A stretch of DNA of 64,000 nt, taken from the NCBI RefSeq assembly GCF_029218125.1, contig NZ_JARFXX010000004.1, positions 62,001 to 126,000 on the forward strand, written 5' to 3'. Of the stretch, positions 49,713 through 57,408 are shown one piece after another; the first letter of the stretch is position 1, and every line of letters begins with the position of its first letter. This DNA is from Oscillibacter faecalis_A (GTDB taxonomy: Bacteria > Bacillota > Clostridia > Oscillospirales > Oscillospiraceae). The position numbers and the translations under genes were made by a program. The notes beneath the pieces were generated by a model. It was not told the origin of the DNA. It saw nothing but the letters and a program-made list of their open reading frames with translations, and ran no database searches.

Positions 49713-50210
49713 TCAAATCAGATTGTACGAGCTGACGCTGTCCTGCCGATCTCTACAGACCGTAGCTGCTTCATCCATTTGCAAAACCCCTTTCTGTGTA
49801 AAAAGCTGTGTTTCAATATCCGTGATCGTAATGTGCGAGAGATAGGCGGTGCATTCCTCATTCATGCTCCGGTACAGCGCATCCATCACGCCCGCCATGC
49901 CAGAGCAGATGGCGCAGTCCCGGTCAATGTCGCCGCTGTGCCACGCGCAGTCCACAAAGCGGGTATTCACCGCCTCCGCCACCTGCCGGAGAGAAAGGGT
50001 TGCGGGGTCTGCCGTCAGGCGGTAGCCGCCGTCCAAGCCCTCCCGGGTCTCCACCATTCCCGCCTTTTTCAGCCCCGCCAGCACCCGGCGGACGCGGGTG
50101 GGATTGGTGCAGATGTTCTCCGCCAGCGCTTCGCTGCTGAGGGAGCGTCCACTGTGGCTCAGGCAGATCAGCGCATGGACGGCCAGATTAAAAGAACTGT
50201 CCACAATCAT
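49713..50210 (-). CDS. Rrf2-family regulator
   Basis: A 165-residue regulator with the Rrf2 winged helix (SSFNLAVHALICLSHSGRSLSSEALAENICTNPTRVRRVLAGLKKAGMVETREGLDGGYRL) and Cys residues in FVDCAW and DRDCAICSGM that could hold a cluster. The start overlaps the rhodanese stop by 4 bases, so both belong to one transcript. The stretch downstream to trx (49596-49712) shows no gene. Confidence 0.93.
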   Translation of the reverse strand: MIVDSSFNLAVHALICLSHSGRSLSSEALAENICTNPTRVRRVLAGLKKAGMVETREGLDGGYRLTADPATLSLRQVAEAVNTRFVDCAWHSGDIDRDCAICSGMAGVMDALYRSMNEECTAYLSHITITDIETQLFTQKGVLQMDEAATVCRDRQDSVSSYNLI

Positions 50211-50629
50211 CCCTCCTTCACAAGCTCGTAGGGCCAGTCGATGACGCCGCCGAAGTCGTAGACGCTCTGATACCCCAGCGCCAGCAGCTTTTGTGCAGCA
50301 TCCTTGCTGCGGCGGCCGCTGCGGCAGTAGATCAGCAGCGTCGCTTCCTTGTCGGGCAGCGCCTCGGGCATTTCGCTCCCGATGCTCTCGTTGGGCACAA
50401 GGACGGCGTTTTCAATATGCCCGCCGTCGTACTCCTCCCGGGTGCGAACATCCACCACCACGACCTCCTGCGAGGCCATCATCTCATAGGCTTCCTCGGC
50501 GCTGAGCTTATGATACGCCGCCTTGCCTGTCATGTCCTCCGCCGTGTTCGCTTTTGTCTTGGACAGCGTGCAGCCGCTCAGCAGCGCAAGCGAGGTGGCA
50601 AGTGCCGCAAAAAGTAATATCTGACGCAT
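50207..50629 (-). CDS. Rhodanese-domain lipoprotein
   Basis: A 140-residue exported protein. Signal peptide with lipobox (RQILLFAALATSLALLSGC), then a rhodanese domain (VVVDVRTREEYDGGHIENAV, active Cys in IYCRSGRRSKDAA, DFGGVIDW). It probably carries sulfur or senses sulfane at the outer membrane face. Start at the ATG 50629; a further ATG is two codons upstream. Operon with the Rrf2 gene. Confidence 0.92.
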   Translation of the reverse strand: MRQILLFAALATSLALLSGCTLSKTKANTAEDMTGKAAYHKLSAEEAYEMMASQEVVVVDVRTREEYDGGHIENAVLVPNESIGSEMPEALPDKEATLLIYCRSGRRSKDAAQKLLALGYQSVYDFGGVIDWPYELVKEG

Positions 50630-50750
50630 AATCAACCTACAATGTAACTGTGCTTGCTACTGATACAGTTTATGCTGAAATATAACAGATACGGTTAAAA
50701 CTGTCAAGGTACTTCGAGGCAGCTTTTGGAGCACAGGCCCTTTGTGGTTG

Positions 50751-50778
50751 TTGACAGAGAAAAAAATATAGGTATAAT
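50751..50778 (+). promoter_or_regulatory. Promoter of the Fur-like leader and ferritin
   Basis: TTGACA, 16 bases, TATAAT. Just after, AAGAAT and ATTCTT form an inverted repeat (50786-50804) that may be an operator. Confidence 0.75.
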
Positions 50779-50825
50779 AAAAGCAAAAGAATAAGACTCA
50801 TTCTTGCATTTGGAGGGTTGGCGGT

Positions 50826-51005
50826 ATGCCAAAATACGCAGAGGAGATATTGGCCGCCGTAACGGAGCTACAGCAGCATCCCACGGCGGAGCAGGTGTTC
50901 CTGGAGATGAAAAGGGAGCATCCCAGCATCGCTCTGGATCCGGTATATCTGCCCCGCCTGCCGGGAGCAGGAAAAAGACAATCTTATGGAGGAGAAGTAT
51001 CATGA
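50826..51005 (+). CDS. Short Fur-like protein, coupled to ferritin
   Basis: A 59-residue frame with good RBS (TGGAGGGTTGGCGG) and promoter. PKYAEEILAAVTELQQHPTA, then EQVFLEMKREHPSIALDPVY, resembles the first helices of the Fur/PerR winged-helix domain. After that LPRLPGAGKRQSYGGEVS does not match; no metal sites or dimer domain. Its stop overlaps the ferritin ATG (ATGA). It could be a remnant of perR or a translated leader that couples ferritin synthesis. The likeness to Fur rests on pattern, so certainty is moderate. Confidence 0.6.
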   Translation: MPKYAEEILAAVTELQQHPTAEQVFLEMKREHPSIALDPVYLPRLPGAGKRQSYGGEVS

Positions 51006-51511
51006 ACGCTAACGTATCTAAGCTGCTCAACGAGCAGATCAACAAGGAGTTCTACTCCGCCTATCTGTATCTGGACTTTGCCAACTACTACGCCGCCGTC
51101 GGACTGGACGGCTTTGAGAACTGGTACCGGGTACAGGCGCAGGAGGAACGGGATCACGCCATGCTGTTTTATCAGTATTTGCAGAATAACGGCGAGGGCG
51201 TCACCTTTGAGGCTATCGCAAAGCCGGAGTGGGAACGAGGCGACCACATGACCCCGCTGAAAAAGGCACTGGAGCACGAGAAGCTGGTCACCGCCAGCAT
51301 CGATGCCATCTACGCCGCCGCATACGAGGCAAAAGACTTCCGCGCCATGCAGATGCTGGACTGGTTCATCAAGGAACAGGGCGAGGAGGAGAAGAACGCC
51401 GCCGACCTCATCACCAAGATGGAGTTGTTCGGCGGTGACAGCAAGGGGCTGTATATGCTCAACAGCGAGCTGAAGGCACGGGTCTACACCGCGCCCTCGC
51501 TGGTGCTGTAA
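51002..51511 (+). CDS. ftnA: Ferritin
   Basis: A 169-residue iron-storage protein. Ferroxidase ligands: INKEFYSAYLYLDFANYY, QAQEERDHAMLFYQYL (E..H), and FIKEQGEEEKNAADL. No haem site as in bacterioferritin. ATG 51002 has GGAGGAG about 10 bases upstream within the preceding frame. It stores iron safely in the peroxide-sensitive anaerobe and fits the redox island. Confidence 0.96.
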   Translation: MNANVSKLLNEQINKEFYSAYLYLDFANYYAAVGLDGFENWYRVQAQEERDHAMLFYQYLQNNGEGVTFEAIAKPEWERGDHMTPLKKALEHEKLVTASIDAIYAAAYEAKDFRAMQMLDWFIKEQGEEEKNAADLITKMELFGGDSKGLYMLNSELKARVYTAPSLVL

Positions 51512-51543
51512 GCCCCGCGCGTCTGCGGGCTTTCGCATCAGGC

Positions 51544-51577
51544 AAAAGGCAGACTGCATACAGGTGGCCTGCCTTTT
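51544..51577 (+). terminator. Intrinsic terminator of ferritin
   Basis: AAAAGGCAG pairs with CTGCCTTTT over a 16-base loop. Confidence 0.65.
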
Positions 51578-51659
51578 CTTCCACCAGACGGTTAGAGTAG
51601 ACTAACTGCGTATAAAACAGAATGAACTTCAGAACTCGAACAAGGAAAAGGAGATCGAA

Positions 51660-52081
51660 ACCGTTACCCTCATGGTGCGCCGGTATTGTTGGGGCGTGCA
51701 TGGGACAAGGGGCGAGGCGCTTGGCCGATACTCCCTACCGCAGTTCTTTTTCCTGCGGAGCCACTCAGGCCTCCCGGGTATGACAAACATAACAATGTCA
51801 GGTGTGCCGTGCTCTTGGACTCCGGCGTGTTTTCCCGGTCTTGCAGTTAGCGACCGTTCCTTGTTGATGACCGCGGAGGCACATGGCCATCCCACACAAT
51901 TGATTCTATGACGGAGATCTATCACTTCACGCTTTCGCATTACGGCCTTCCTGCTCTCTGTCCTACGCTTAAACGTCATTGTTGGCCTTTGACGCTCCAA
52001 GGACTCGATACTGATGGCTTGCCAAGCCTTACCAGGCCGGATTCCCACCGGCTATATGCTTGCCACCGAACCGGCGCACAC
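51660..52081 (-). ncRNA. Group II intron-like structured RNA, no reverse transcriptase
   Basis: On the minus strand the block begins GTGTGCGCCGGTTCGGTGG, matching the GUGYG start of group II introns. It continues with paired segments (GCCGGTGGGAATCCGGC, GAGTCCTTGGAGCGTC, AGGACAGAGAGCAGGAAGGC, GCGAAAGCGTGAAG) typical of domains I-III. The domain V hairpin and an intron protein frame are not found, so it seems truncated. The identification is from remembered patterns and is only moderate. No gene is seen between 51580 and 52190. Confidence 0.45.
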
Positions 52082-52190
52082 CCCCGTTTCTTTCATTATA
52101 TCAGAATATCAGAAGCGGGGATGATTTTGTGGTTTTTTGACAGGCTGAGGAAGTCTCCGGCGCTTTTGGCACCGGAGTCTTCCTTGGGTC

Positions 52191-54254
52191 TTACTTCGCA
52201 AGTACAACGGAAATTTTGATCTCCTTTTCCGCCTCGCTCAGGTCGAACGCACCGCCGTCTGCGACGCTGACACGCAGTTCATACAGTGTGCCGTCAGTCA
52301 GGGTATCCACGCCAGTCCCGGCTTCATCCGTGATCGTCCACAGCTCTTTGCTGACCTCCGCCAGCTTTCCGTCCGCACCGTAGGCATAGAGCTTCAAATC
52401 AGCGGCGCTTCCGGAAAGATTGTTCATCCGGAACGAGACCGTCGTGTTGGGGTGGACGTTTTCAACTGTCACGGTGTTGCGCCAGCTTGCAACCGCTCCT
52501 TCGCCGCCGGCCTGCTCAAACTGTTCCTGTGTCAGTACGTTCCGCGCGGCCTTATCGAGATCGACCTCTCGGTACGGCATTTCGGGCAGATAGGCGAAGC
52601 GATCCTGTAATCTGAGCAGCTCCAGATAGCCCGTCGGGCAGTAGAGCGCGTTGCCGCTGTTGCCGGCATACATACCAATTGCCATGTTGTTGTAGCCGTA
52701 TTTGTTGGAAACATCCATCGTAAAGACGGTCTCGCCGGTCGCAAAGTCCAGAATGATGTACTGCCACATGCCGCTTTCCAGATCCTGCACATAGCCGTAA
52801 ATATAGCCCGTTGCGGTGGAGAGCTTCATAATTGACGTGTCGCTCAAGTCATTGCGGCACCAGACGCTTTTCATCTCATAGCCGGAATCGGTTTTGATGG
52901 TATCGACACGTTCGACGCCGGGCGCGATCATGCAGTTGCCCTTTGTCAGCCAGTTCATATCATAGATGTTGGCGTAGCTCTGGATGGAAGAGTCGTTGTT
53001 GGGATCGGCAAGGCCTGCGCTGCCTGCGCCGAACCAGTTGCACACGATAGTGCTGACGGTGCCCTCACTGTCGTCATAGACGATGGCAGAGTTTTCAACC
53101 GCCACCTGATAGCCCTCGGGCAGATCGTCCAGCACCGGCAGACTTGCAACGATCTTACCGGTCTTCATATCGAGCGCCAGCAGCTTGACGGGGTCTGCGT
53201 TGTCGGTGAACATCACAAGATCCGGCGTCAGCGACGGGGAGCAGCCGCCGCCCCAGGCAAGACCGCCGCCGGTGGTCTTGTCGTTTTCGCCGCTGACCTT
53301 AGCGCCGACGCTCTCATACGGTGTGCACCAGACAGCCTCGACACCGTTATTGGCACGCAGCAGATAACAGTTCTGGTTTGTCAGGATGACCGCACCGTCC
53401 TTGGAGGCGGCAATCCCGTTTTCCGCGCCCTCGCCGAGCGCCAGCCCGTAGACGAAGACGGCCTTCGAAAGGTCGGCCTGCTCTCCGTTCAGGATCGCCT
53501 CAATCGCCGAGTGGGCGATGTAGCCGAGCACGCCCTGCTGCTCACGCTCGGGATAGATGCGGAAGCCGCCGGTTGCAAACCAGAGGTTGCCGTCGTAGTC
53601 AAAAACCACGGACAGAAGATTCTGCGTCAGCTCCTTGCCGAGCGCAGCCTCGGCTGCCGCCTTGATGTCAATGTCCAGTACCTTTTCAAATTCAGGCAGG
53701 ACGTTTCCTGCTTCATCGGTTGCCCGCAGCATCAGCACATGGTTGTTGCTGGTGGGGCAGACGATGCGGTTTTCCGAGTCAAGGAACGTGTAGGAGCTCT
53801 GGATGACATAACCACCGCCGTCATGCTGCTTCGGAGAGAAATAGCCAAGAGTCTTCGTCTCTTCGGCATTCAGATCGCGGATGGCGACGCCGCCGAGCAG
53901 CGGTACGACTGCGTGGCCGTAGCTGTCAAAGTAAATGGCAGGCGAAGCGTTCGCGTTGGTTTTTTCATAGGAAACATTGATCTCTGGATAGATGCCAAGC
54001 GGCAAGACTTCATCCGTAGAGTCGGTATTGTAGCCGTCGTGGTGAATGTTGGCGTCGCTCTTTGCCATATAGGGGTTTTCATCGACACGCTTGGCATTCA
54101 TGGCCTTTACCGGCAGGGCGGCGCTTGCCGCGGAGTCTGTATCCGATGCAGGCATGTCGGAAGACTGCTTCGCACCGCAGGCCGCCAAAGTCAGGCACAA
54201 CACACCGGCCAGCAGAAGGGTTGGTACAGAACATTGTAACTTTTTCTTTTTCAT
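52191..54254 (-). CDS. Large lipoprotein with beta-propeller-like repeats
   Basis: A 687-residue exported protein. Signal peptide and lipobox (TLLLAGVLCLTLAACG) anchor it to the membrane. The body has repeated short beta-strand blocks and Gly/Asp/Asn-rich turns (FDYDGNLWFATGGF, IAASKDGAVILTNQN, WGGGCSPSLTPDLVMFTDN, TGKIVASLPVLDD, YIYGYVQDLESG), suggestive of a propeller. The last 100 residues look like an immunoglobulin-like domain. I know no function; it resembles hypothetical secreted proteins and distantly arylsulfotransferase-like propellers. It is divergent to a two-component system, and its start has GGAGGATAT upstream. Confidence 0.8.
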   Translation of the reverse strand: MKKKKLQCSVPTLLLAGVLCLTLAACGAKQSSDMPASDTDSAASAALPVKAMNAKRVDENPYMAKSDANIHHDGYNTDSTDEVLPLGIYPEINVSYEKTNANASPAIYFDSYGHAVVPLLGGVAIRDLNAEETKTLGYFSPKQHDGGGYVIQSSYTFLDSENRIVCPTSNNHVLMLRATDEAGNVLPEFEKVLDIDIKAAAEAALGKELTQNLLSVVFDYDGNLWFATGGFRIYPEREQQGVLGYIAHSAIEAILNGEQADLSKAVFVYGLALGEGAENGIAASKDGAVILTNQNCYLLRANNGVEAVWCTPYESVGAKVSGENDKTTGGGLAWGGGCSPSLTPDLVMFTDNADPVKLLALDMKTGKIVASLPVLDDLPEGYQVAVENSAIVYDDSEGTVSTIVCNWFGAGSAGLADPNNDSSIQSYANIYDMNWLTKGNCMIAPGVERVDTIKTDSGYEMKSVWCRNDLSDTSIMKLSTATGYIYGYVQDLESGMWQYIILDFATGETVFTMDVSNKYGYNNMAIGMYAGNSGNALYCPTGYLELLRLQDRFAYLPEMPYREVDLDKAARNVLTQEQFEQAGGEGAVASWRNTVTVENVHPNTTVSFRMNNLSGSAADLKLYAYGADGKLAEVSKELWTITDEAGTGVDTLTDGTLYELRVSVADGGAFDLSEAEKEIKISVVLAK

Positions 54255-54304
54255 TGATATCCTCCATTTTTGTGCTTGTTGTCTTGGTTTGGTTCGATGC
54301 CCGT

Positions 54305-54664
54305 TTATTCAATCCAGGCATTCAGTCCTCGCCGGAATGCTTCCTCGGAAACCGGCTTCATCAGGAAATAGTCGGCTCGCAGCCGGAAGGCGTGAAGAGA
54401 GAAATCCAGGTCACTGCACCAGATCATCCGGCACGCGGGGCATAAGGAGCGAAGATGCTCCGCTGCATTCAGTCCTGCCACTCCGGAAAGTGCAATGACG
54501 GCATTGGTTGGAGCCTCTTTCTGCGCCGTTTCAAAAAAGCGTTCCTGGTCGTCATATTGCATGACCTGCGGAAACAGCCCCTTCGCTTCACAAAACCGGG
54601 TAATTTGCTCGGCGTAGCGCTGCCGCTCTGCTTCCTGTTCTGCCAGCACGGCAATACGATACAC
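54305..54664 (-). CDS. Degenerate receiver-domain protein
   Basis: From GTG 54664 (AAGGAGGG upstream) a 119-residue protein with the alternating beta-alpha pattern of response-regulator receivers: VYRIAVLAEQEAERQRYAEQ, then VIALSGVAGLNAAEHLRSL, and ADYFLMKPVSEEAFRRGL. The conserved Lys (K103 with KP) is there, but the acidic pair after strand 1 is AE and the phosphoacceptor Asp is replaced near L59/S60. It cannot be phosphorylated in the usual way. No output domain. Same operon as the lipoprotein, 50 bases upstream. Confidence 0.75.
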   Translation of the reverse strand: MYRIAVLAEQEAERQRYAEQITRFCEAKGLFPQVMQYDDQERFFETAQKEAPTNAVIALSGVAGLNAAEHLRSLCPACRMIWCSDLDFSLHAFRLRADYFLMKPVSEEAFRRGLNAWIE

Positions 54665-54854
54665 AGATTTCCCTCCTTCCTTCATCCGATTTGGCATTTT
54701 GCTTGCGCTCAGTATAAAAAGGCCATTCGGTTTTTTCAAGCGCCGTGGCACGAAAGGGGCTATTTTGGCACGAATTCCGACAGCGGTTCTTTGTCATCCT
54801 CGACACGCTGTGATATAATTATCTTGGAATTCAAGCACAAGGAGAGAACCCTGC

Positions 54855-55577
54855 ATGAGAATTGCGATTGTGGATGATCTTGCTGCGGAACGTGCACTGC
54901 TGAAAGACCGGCTGGAGCAGCAGCTTCACCGGAGAAATGTGCAGGCGGATATTCTGGAATACGAAAGCGGCGAGACATTTCTGGAAGCGGCAAGGAAAGC
55001 GCCCTTTACTGCCGCATTTCTGGATATTTATATGGATGGCATGACGGGCATGGAGGCGGCAAAGAAGCTACGGAAAACCAACACGGACTGCCTGCTGGTT
55101 TTTACCACGACCTCGACCGACCATGCGCTGGAGGGCTTTCAGGTACGGGCGCTGCACTATCTGGTCAAGCCCTTTACCGAAGCGGACATCGATGCGCTGA
55201 CGGACGAGCTGCTTGCCCGCATACCGCAGCCGGATAAATATATGGAGCTAAAGGTGGATGGAAGCGAGATCCATCTGCGCTATCAGGACATCGTCTACGC
55301 AGAACACTTCGCCCACTTGATCTACGTCCATACGACGGTTCAAAAGACGCTTGCCACACGCCAACCCTTCAAGACGTTCATCGCCCCACTAAAGGAAGAC
55401 ACACGCTTTTTTGTGTGCGGGCGCGGCGTGATCGTGAATCTGGAACACGCGAAGGATCTGGAAGGCGCCGCCTTCCGCATGGCGGACGGAAGCCGCGTGT
55501 TTGTCAGTCAGGACCTTCTGAAAAGCGCCCGGCAGGCGCTTATGGAGTTCTTGCTTCAAAGGGGGCGGATGGCATAA
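54855..55577 (+). CDS. LytTR response regulator
   Basis: A 240-residue regulator. Receiver: RIAIVDDLAAER (acidic D7/D8), FLDIYMDGMTGMEAA with phospho-Asp D57, and HYLVKPF. The LytTR DNA-binding domain (about residues 135-235) has SEIHLRYQDIVYAEHFAHLIYVHT and FFVCGRGVIVNLEHAKDLEG. The pair with the next gene is of the Agr/VirR type. One base of overlap with the kinase. Divergent to the lipoprotein and pseudo-receiver genes, which it may control. Confidence 0.95.
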   Translation: MRIAIVDDLAAERALLKDRLEQQLHRRNVQADILEYESGETFLEAARKAPFTAAFLDIYMDGMTGMEAAKKLRKTNTDCLLVFTTTSTDHALEGFQVRALHYLVKPFTEADIDALTDELLARIPQPDKYMELKVDGSEIHLRYQDIVYAEHFAHLIYVHTTVQKTLATRQPFKTFIAPLKEDTRFFVCGRGVIVNLEHAKDLEGAAFRMADGSRVFVSQDLLKSARQALMEFLLQRGRMA

Positions 55578-56893
55578 TGGAGCTGCTGCCTCCAATTCTG
55601 GAGCTCGGCGTGGTGATTCCCGGCATGCTGCTTGCCTACTTCCCGGTAAAATCCAGCTTAAAGCAGCCGCTGTCAAAGCTTGTTTTGTGGCTTGTTCCGC
55701 TGCTTGCGCTGCTTTGCGCCGCCGGAGGCGTGGTGTGCTATGCGCGCCGCATGCCGACTGCGCCGATGCTTGCAGCCCTAACCTTGCTTGCAGTCGTGAT
55801 CTACATAAAAACGCTCCGGATTTCGCTTTGGAAATCCGGAACGATTGCGTTGTCCATCTGTGCGGTATTTGCCTGTATCAACAGCCTTTCAAGAGCGATC
55901 AATGCCGCTATGCTGGCCGGTTTGCCGCAGGCGCAAGCTGCGCCATGGTTCTGTCTGCGGTCTGCGATTTGCTATCAGGTGATCTGCTGGCTGTTTGCCG
56001 TCATCGCCTATTATCCTGCGACGCACAGCGTGCGGAGGATGGTCGAGGATGAAAATTTTGCGCAGACTTGGTATTCCTTCTGGGTGCTGCCGCTGGTGTT
56101 CATTGCGCTGAATCTGTTTATGATCCCCAAGTATGCGGACACGCTCTATACCGGGCGTGTTTTGCAGGGGTATTTTGTGATCAGCATCGCACTTTTGTTT
56201 TTGATGCTTTTCTTCAACGCAATCTTCCTTCTGATGGCGATCAGCATCAACCGGAATGTGAGATTGCAGCAGGAGAACCAGCTGCTTTCCATGCAGCAGC
56301 AGCGCTACGAAAGCTTGAAAGCTGCCATTGAGGAAGCACGGCAGGCGCGGCACGATCTGCGCCACCAGCTATGTCAGCTCGCTGCCCTTGCAGAAGAAGG
56401 GGATCTTGAAAAGATCAAAGCCTATCTCTCCGGTGCGGTTTCCAGAATTCCAAGTCTTGAAATGCATTTCTGCGAAAACCGGGCGGCAGACAGCGTGGTC
56501 GGGTATTACTGCGCGCTTGCCAAACGGGAGAATATCCCGTATTCCGTGCAGATTGATCTGCCGGAATGTCTTCCTGTAGACGAAATCAATCTATGTCTGG
56601 TTCTCTCGAATCTGCTGGAAAATGCGCTGGAAGCCAGCCTGCGCACCGTGCCTGCCCGACGCAGGATCAAACTGACAGCCTATCTGCATGGCAACAGTCT
56701 GGCACTGATTCAGGTTGAAAACACCTATGACGGAGTCATCCGCGAAAAAGGTGGTGTCTTTCAGTCCTCCAAGCGAAAAGGAGACGGCGTCGGACTTCAG
56801 TCCGTCCGTCACATCGCAGAAAAATCCGGCGGGGTGAGTACGGTTACCTATCAGGACGGCGTATTCCGCGCAAGGGTCATGCTCCGGGGATAA
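55577..56893 (+). CDS. GHKL sensor histidine kinase
   Basis: A 438-residue sensor of the AgrC/VirS group. The N-terminal half has six or seven membrane helices (MELLPPILELGVVIPGMLLAYF to YFVISIALLFLMLFFNAIFLLM). Then there is a coiled coil with the phospho-His in ARHDLRHQLCQLAALAEEGD and a GHKL ATPase domain: LVLSNLLENALEAS (N box), GDGVGLQSVRHIAEK (G box). No other input domain, so it may detect a peptide or membrane signal. Confidence 0.94.
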   Translation: MELLPPILELGVVIPGMLLAYFPVKSSLKQPLSKLVLWLVPLLALLCAAGGVVCYARRMPTAPMLAALTLLAVVIYIKTLRISLWKSGTIALSICAVFACINSLSRAINAAMLAGLPQAQAAPWFCLRSAICYQVICWLFAVIAYYPATHSVRRMVEDENFAQTWYSFWVLPLVFIALNLFMIPKYADTLYTGRVLQGYFVISIALLFLMLFFNAIFLLMAISINRNVRLQQENQLLSMQQQRYESLKAAIEEARQARHDLRHQLCQLAALAEEGDLEKIKAYLSGAVSRIPSLEMHFCENRAADSVVGYYCALAKRENIPYSVQIDLPECLPVDEINLCLVLSNLLENALEASLRTVPARRRIKLTAYLHGNSLALIQVENTYDGVIREKGGVFQSSKRKGDGVGLQSVRHIAEKSGGVSTVTYQDGVFRARVMLRG

Positions 56894-57066
56894 TTATGCC
56901 CGGCCTTTCCAAAACGGCACGACCACAGATTTCAGCAGTCTCGCTTCCGGCAATCCCTGTATGTACTGGATCGCCGTTTTTGCAAAGATATTACATGGGA
57001 GCAATTCAAAGAGACCGTAGCCTGGTGTAATGGGTGAAAATTGCACTTGAAATAGTTTGTGCATTC

Positions 57067-57228
57067 TCTTGATGCGCCATAAAACTCAGCCGCACCTTTC
57101 AGAAGACCACTGATGATAGCTTCTGAATCCTCGGTGTTTCGCAGATTGGCCTCCAACACGCTCATTCCACGGTGGAATGCACTGCATTCAACAAATGGTG
57201 TGTTTTCCTGCATGATTTCGTTGCTCAT
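57067..57228 (-). pseudogene. Truncated second copy of the GAF regulator
   Basis: SNEIMQENTPFVECSAFHRG, MSVLEANLRNTEDSEAIISG and LLKGAAEFYGASR match the start of the regulator at 29727 almost residue by residue. The likeness also covers upstream DNA (57229-57335, including a GCAGAGACTG/CAGTCTCTGC hairpin). After GASR the sequence breaks. The plus strand of 56932-57035 codes a further unrelated scrap (RFRQSLYVLDRRFCKDITWE then QFKETVAWCNG and stop), perhaps of a transposase. Confidence 0.85.
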
Positions 57229-57408
57229 GGATACGCCTCCTTTGATTGATAAAAAAAGCGCAGAGACTGACCAATCTCTCAAAATCGGGCAGTCTCTGCT
57301 GTGCGACCGCACAGCAAGGCTGAGCGGTTATGTACTTATAAAAAGGACACCTATTCTTTCGAATAGATGTCCTTTTTTGTTGTGTCGAGGGGCTGTTTTT
57401 GAATTGGG

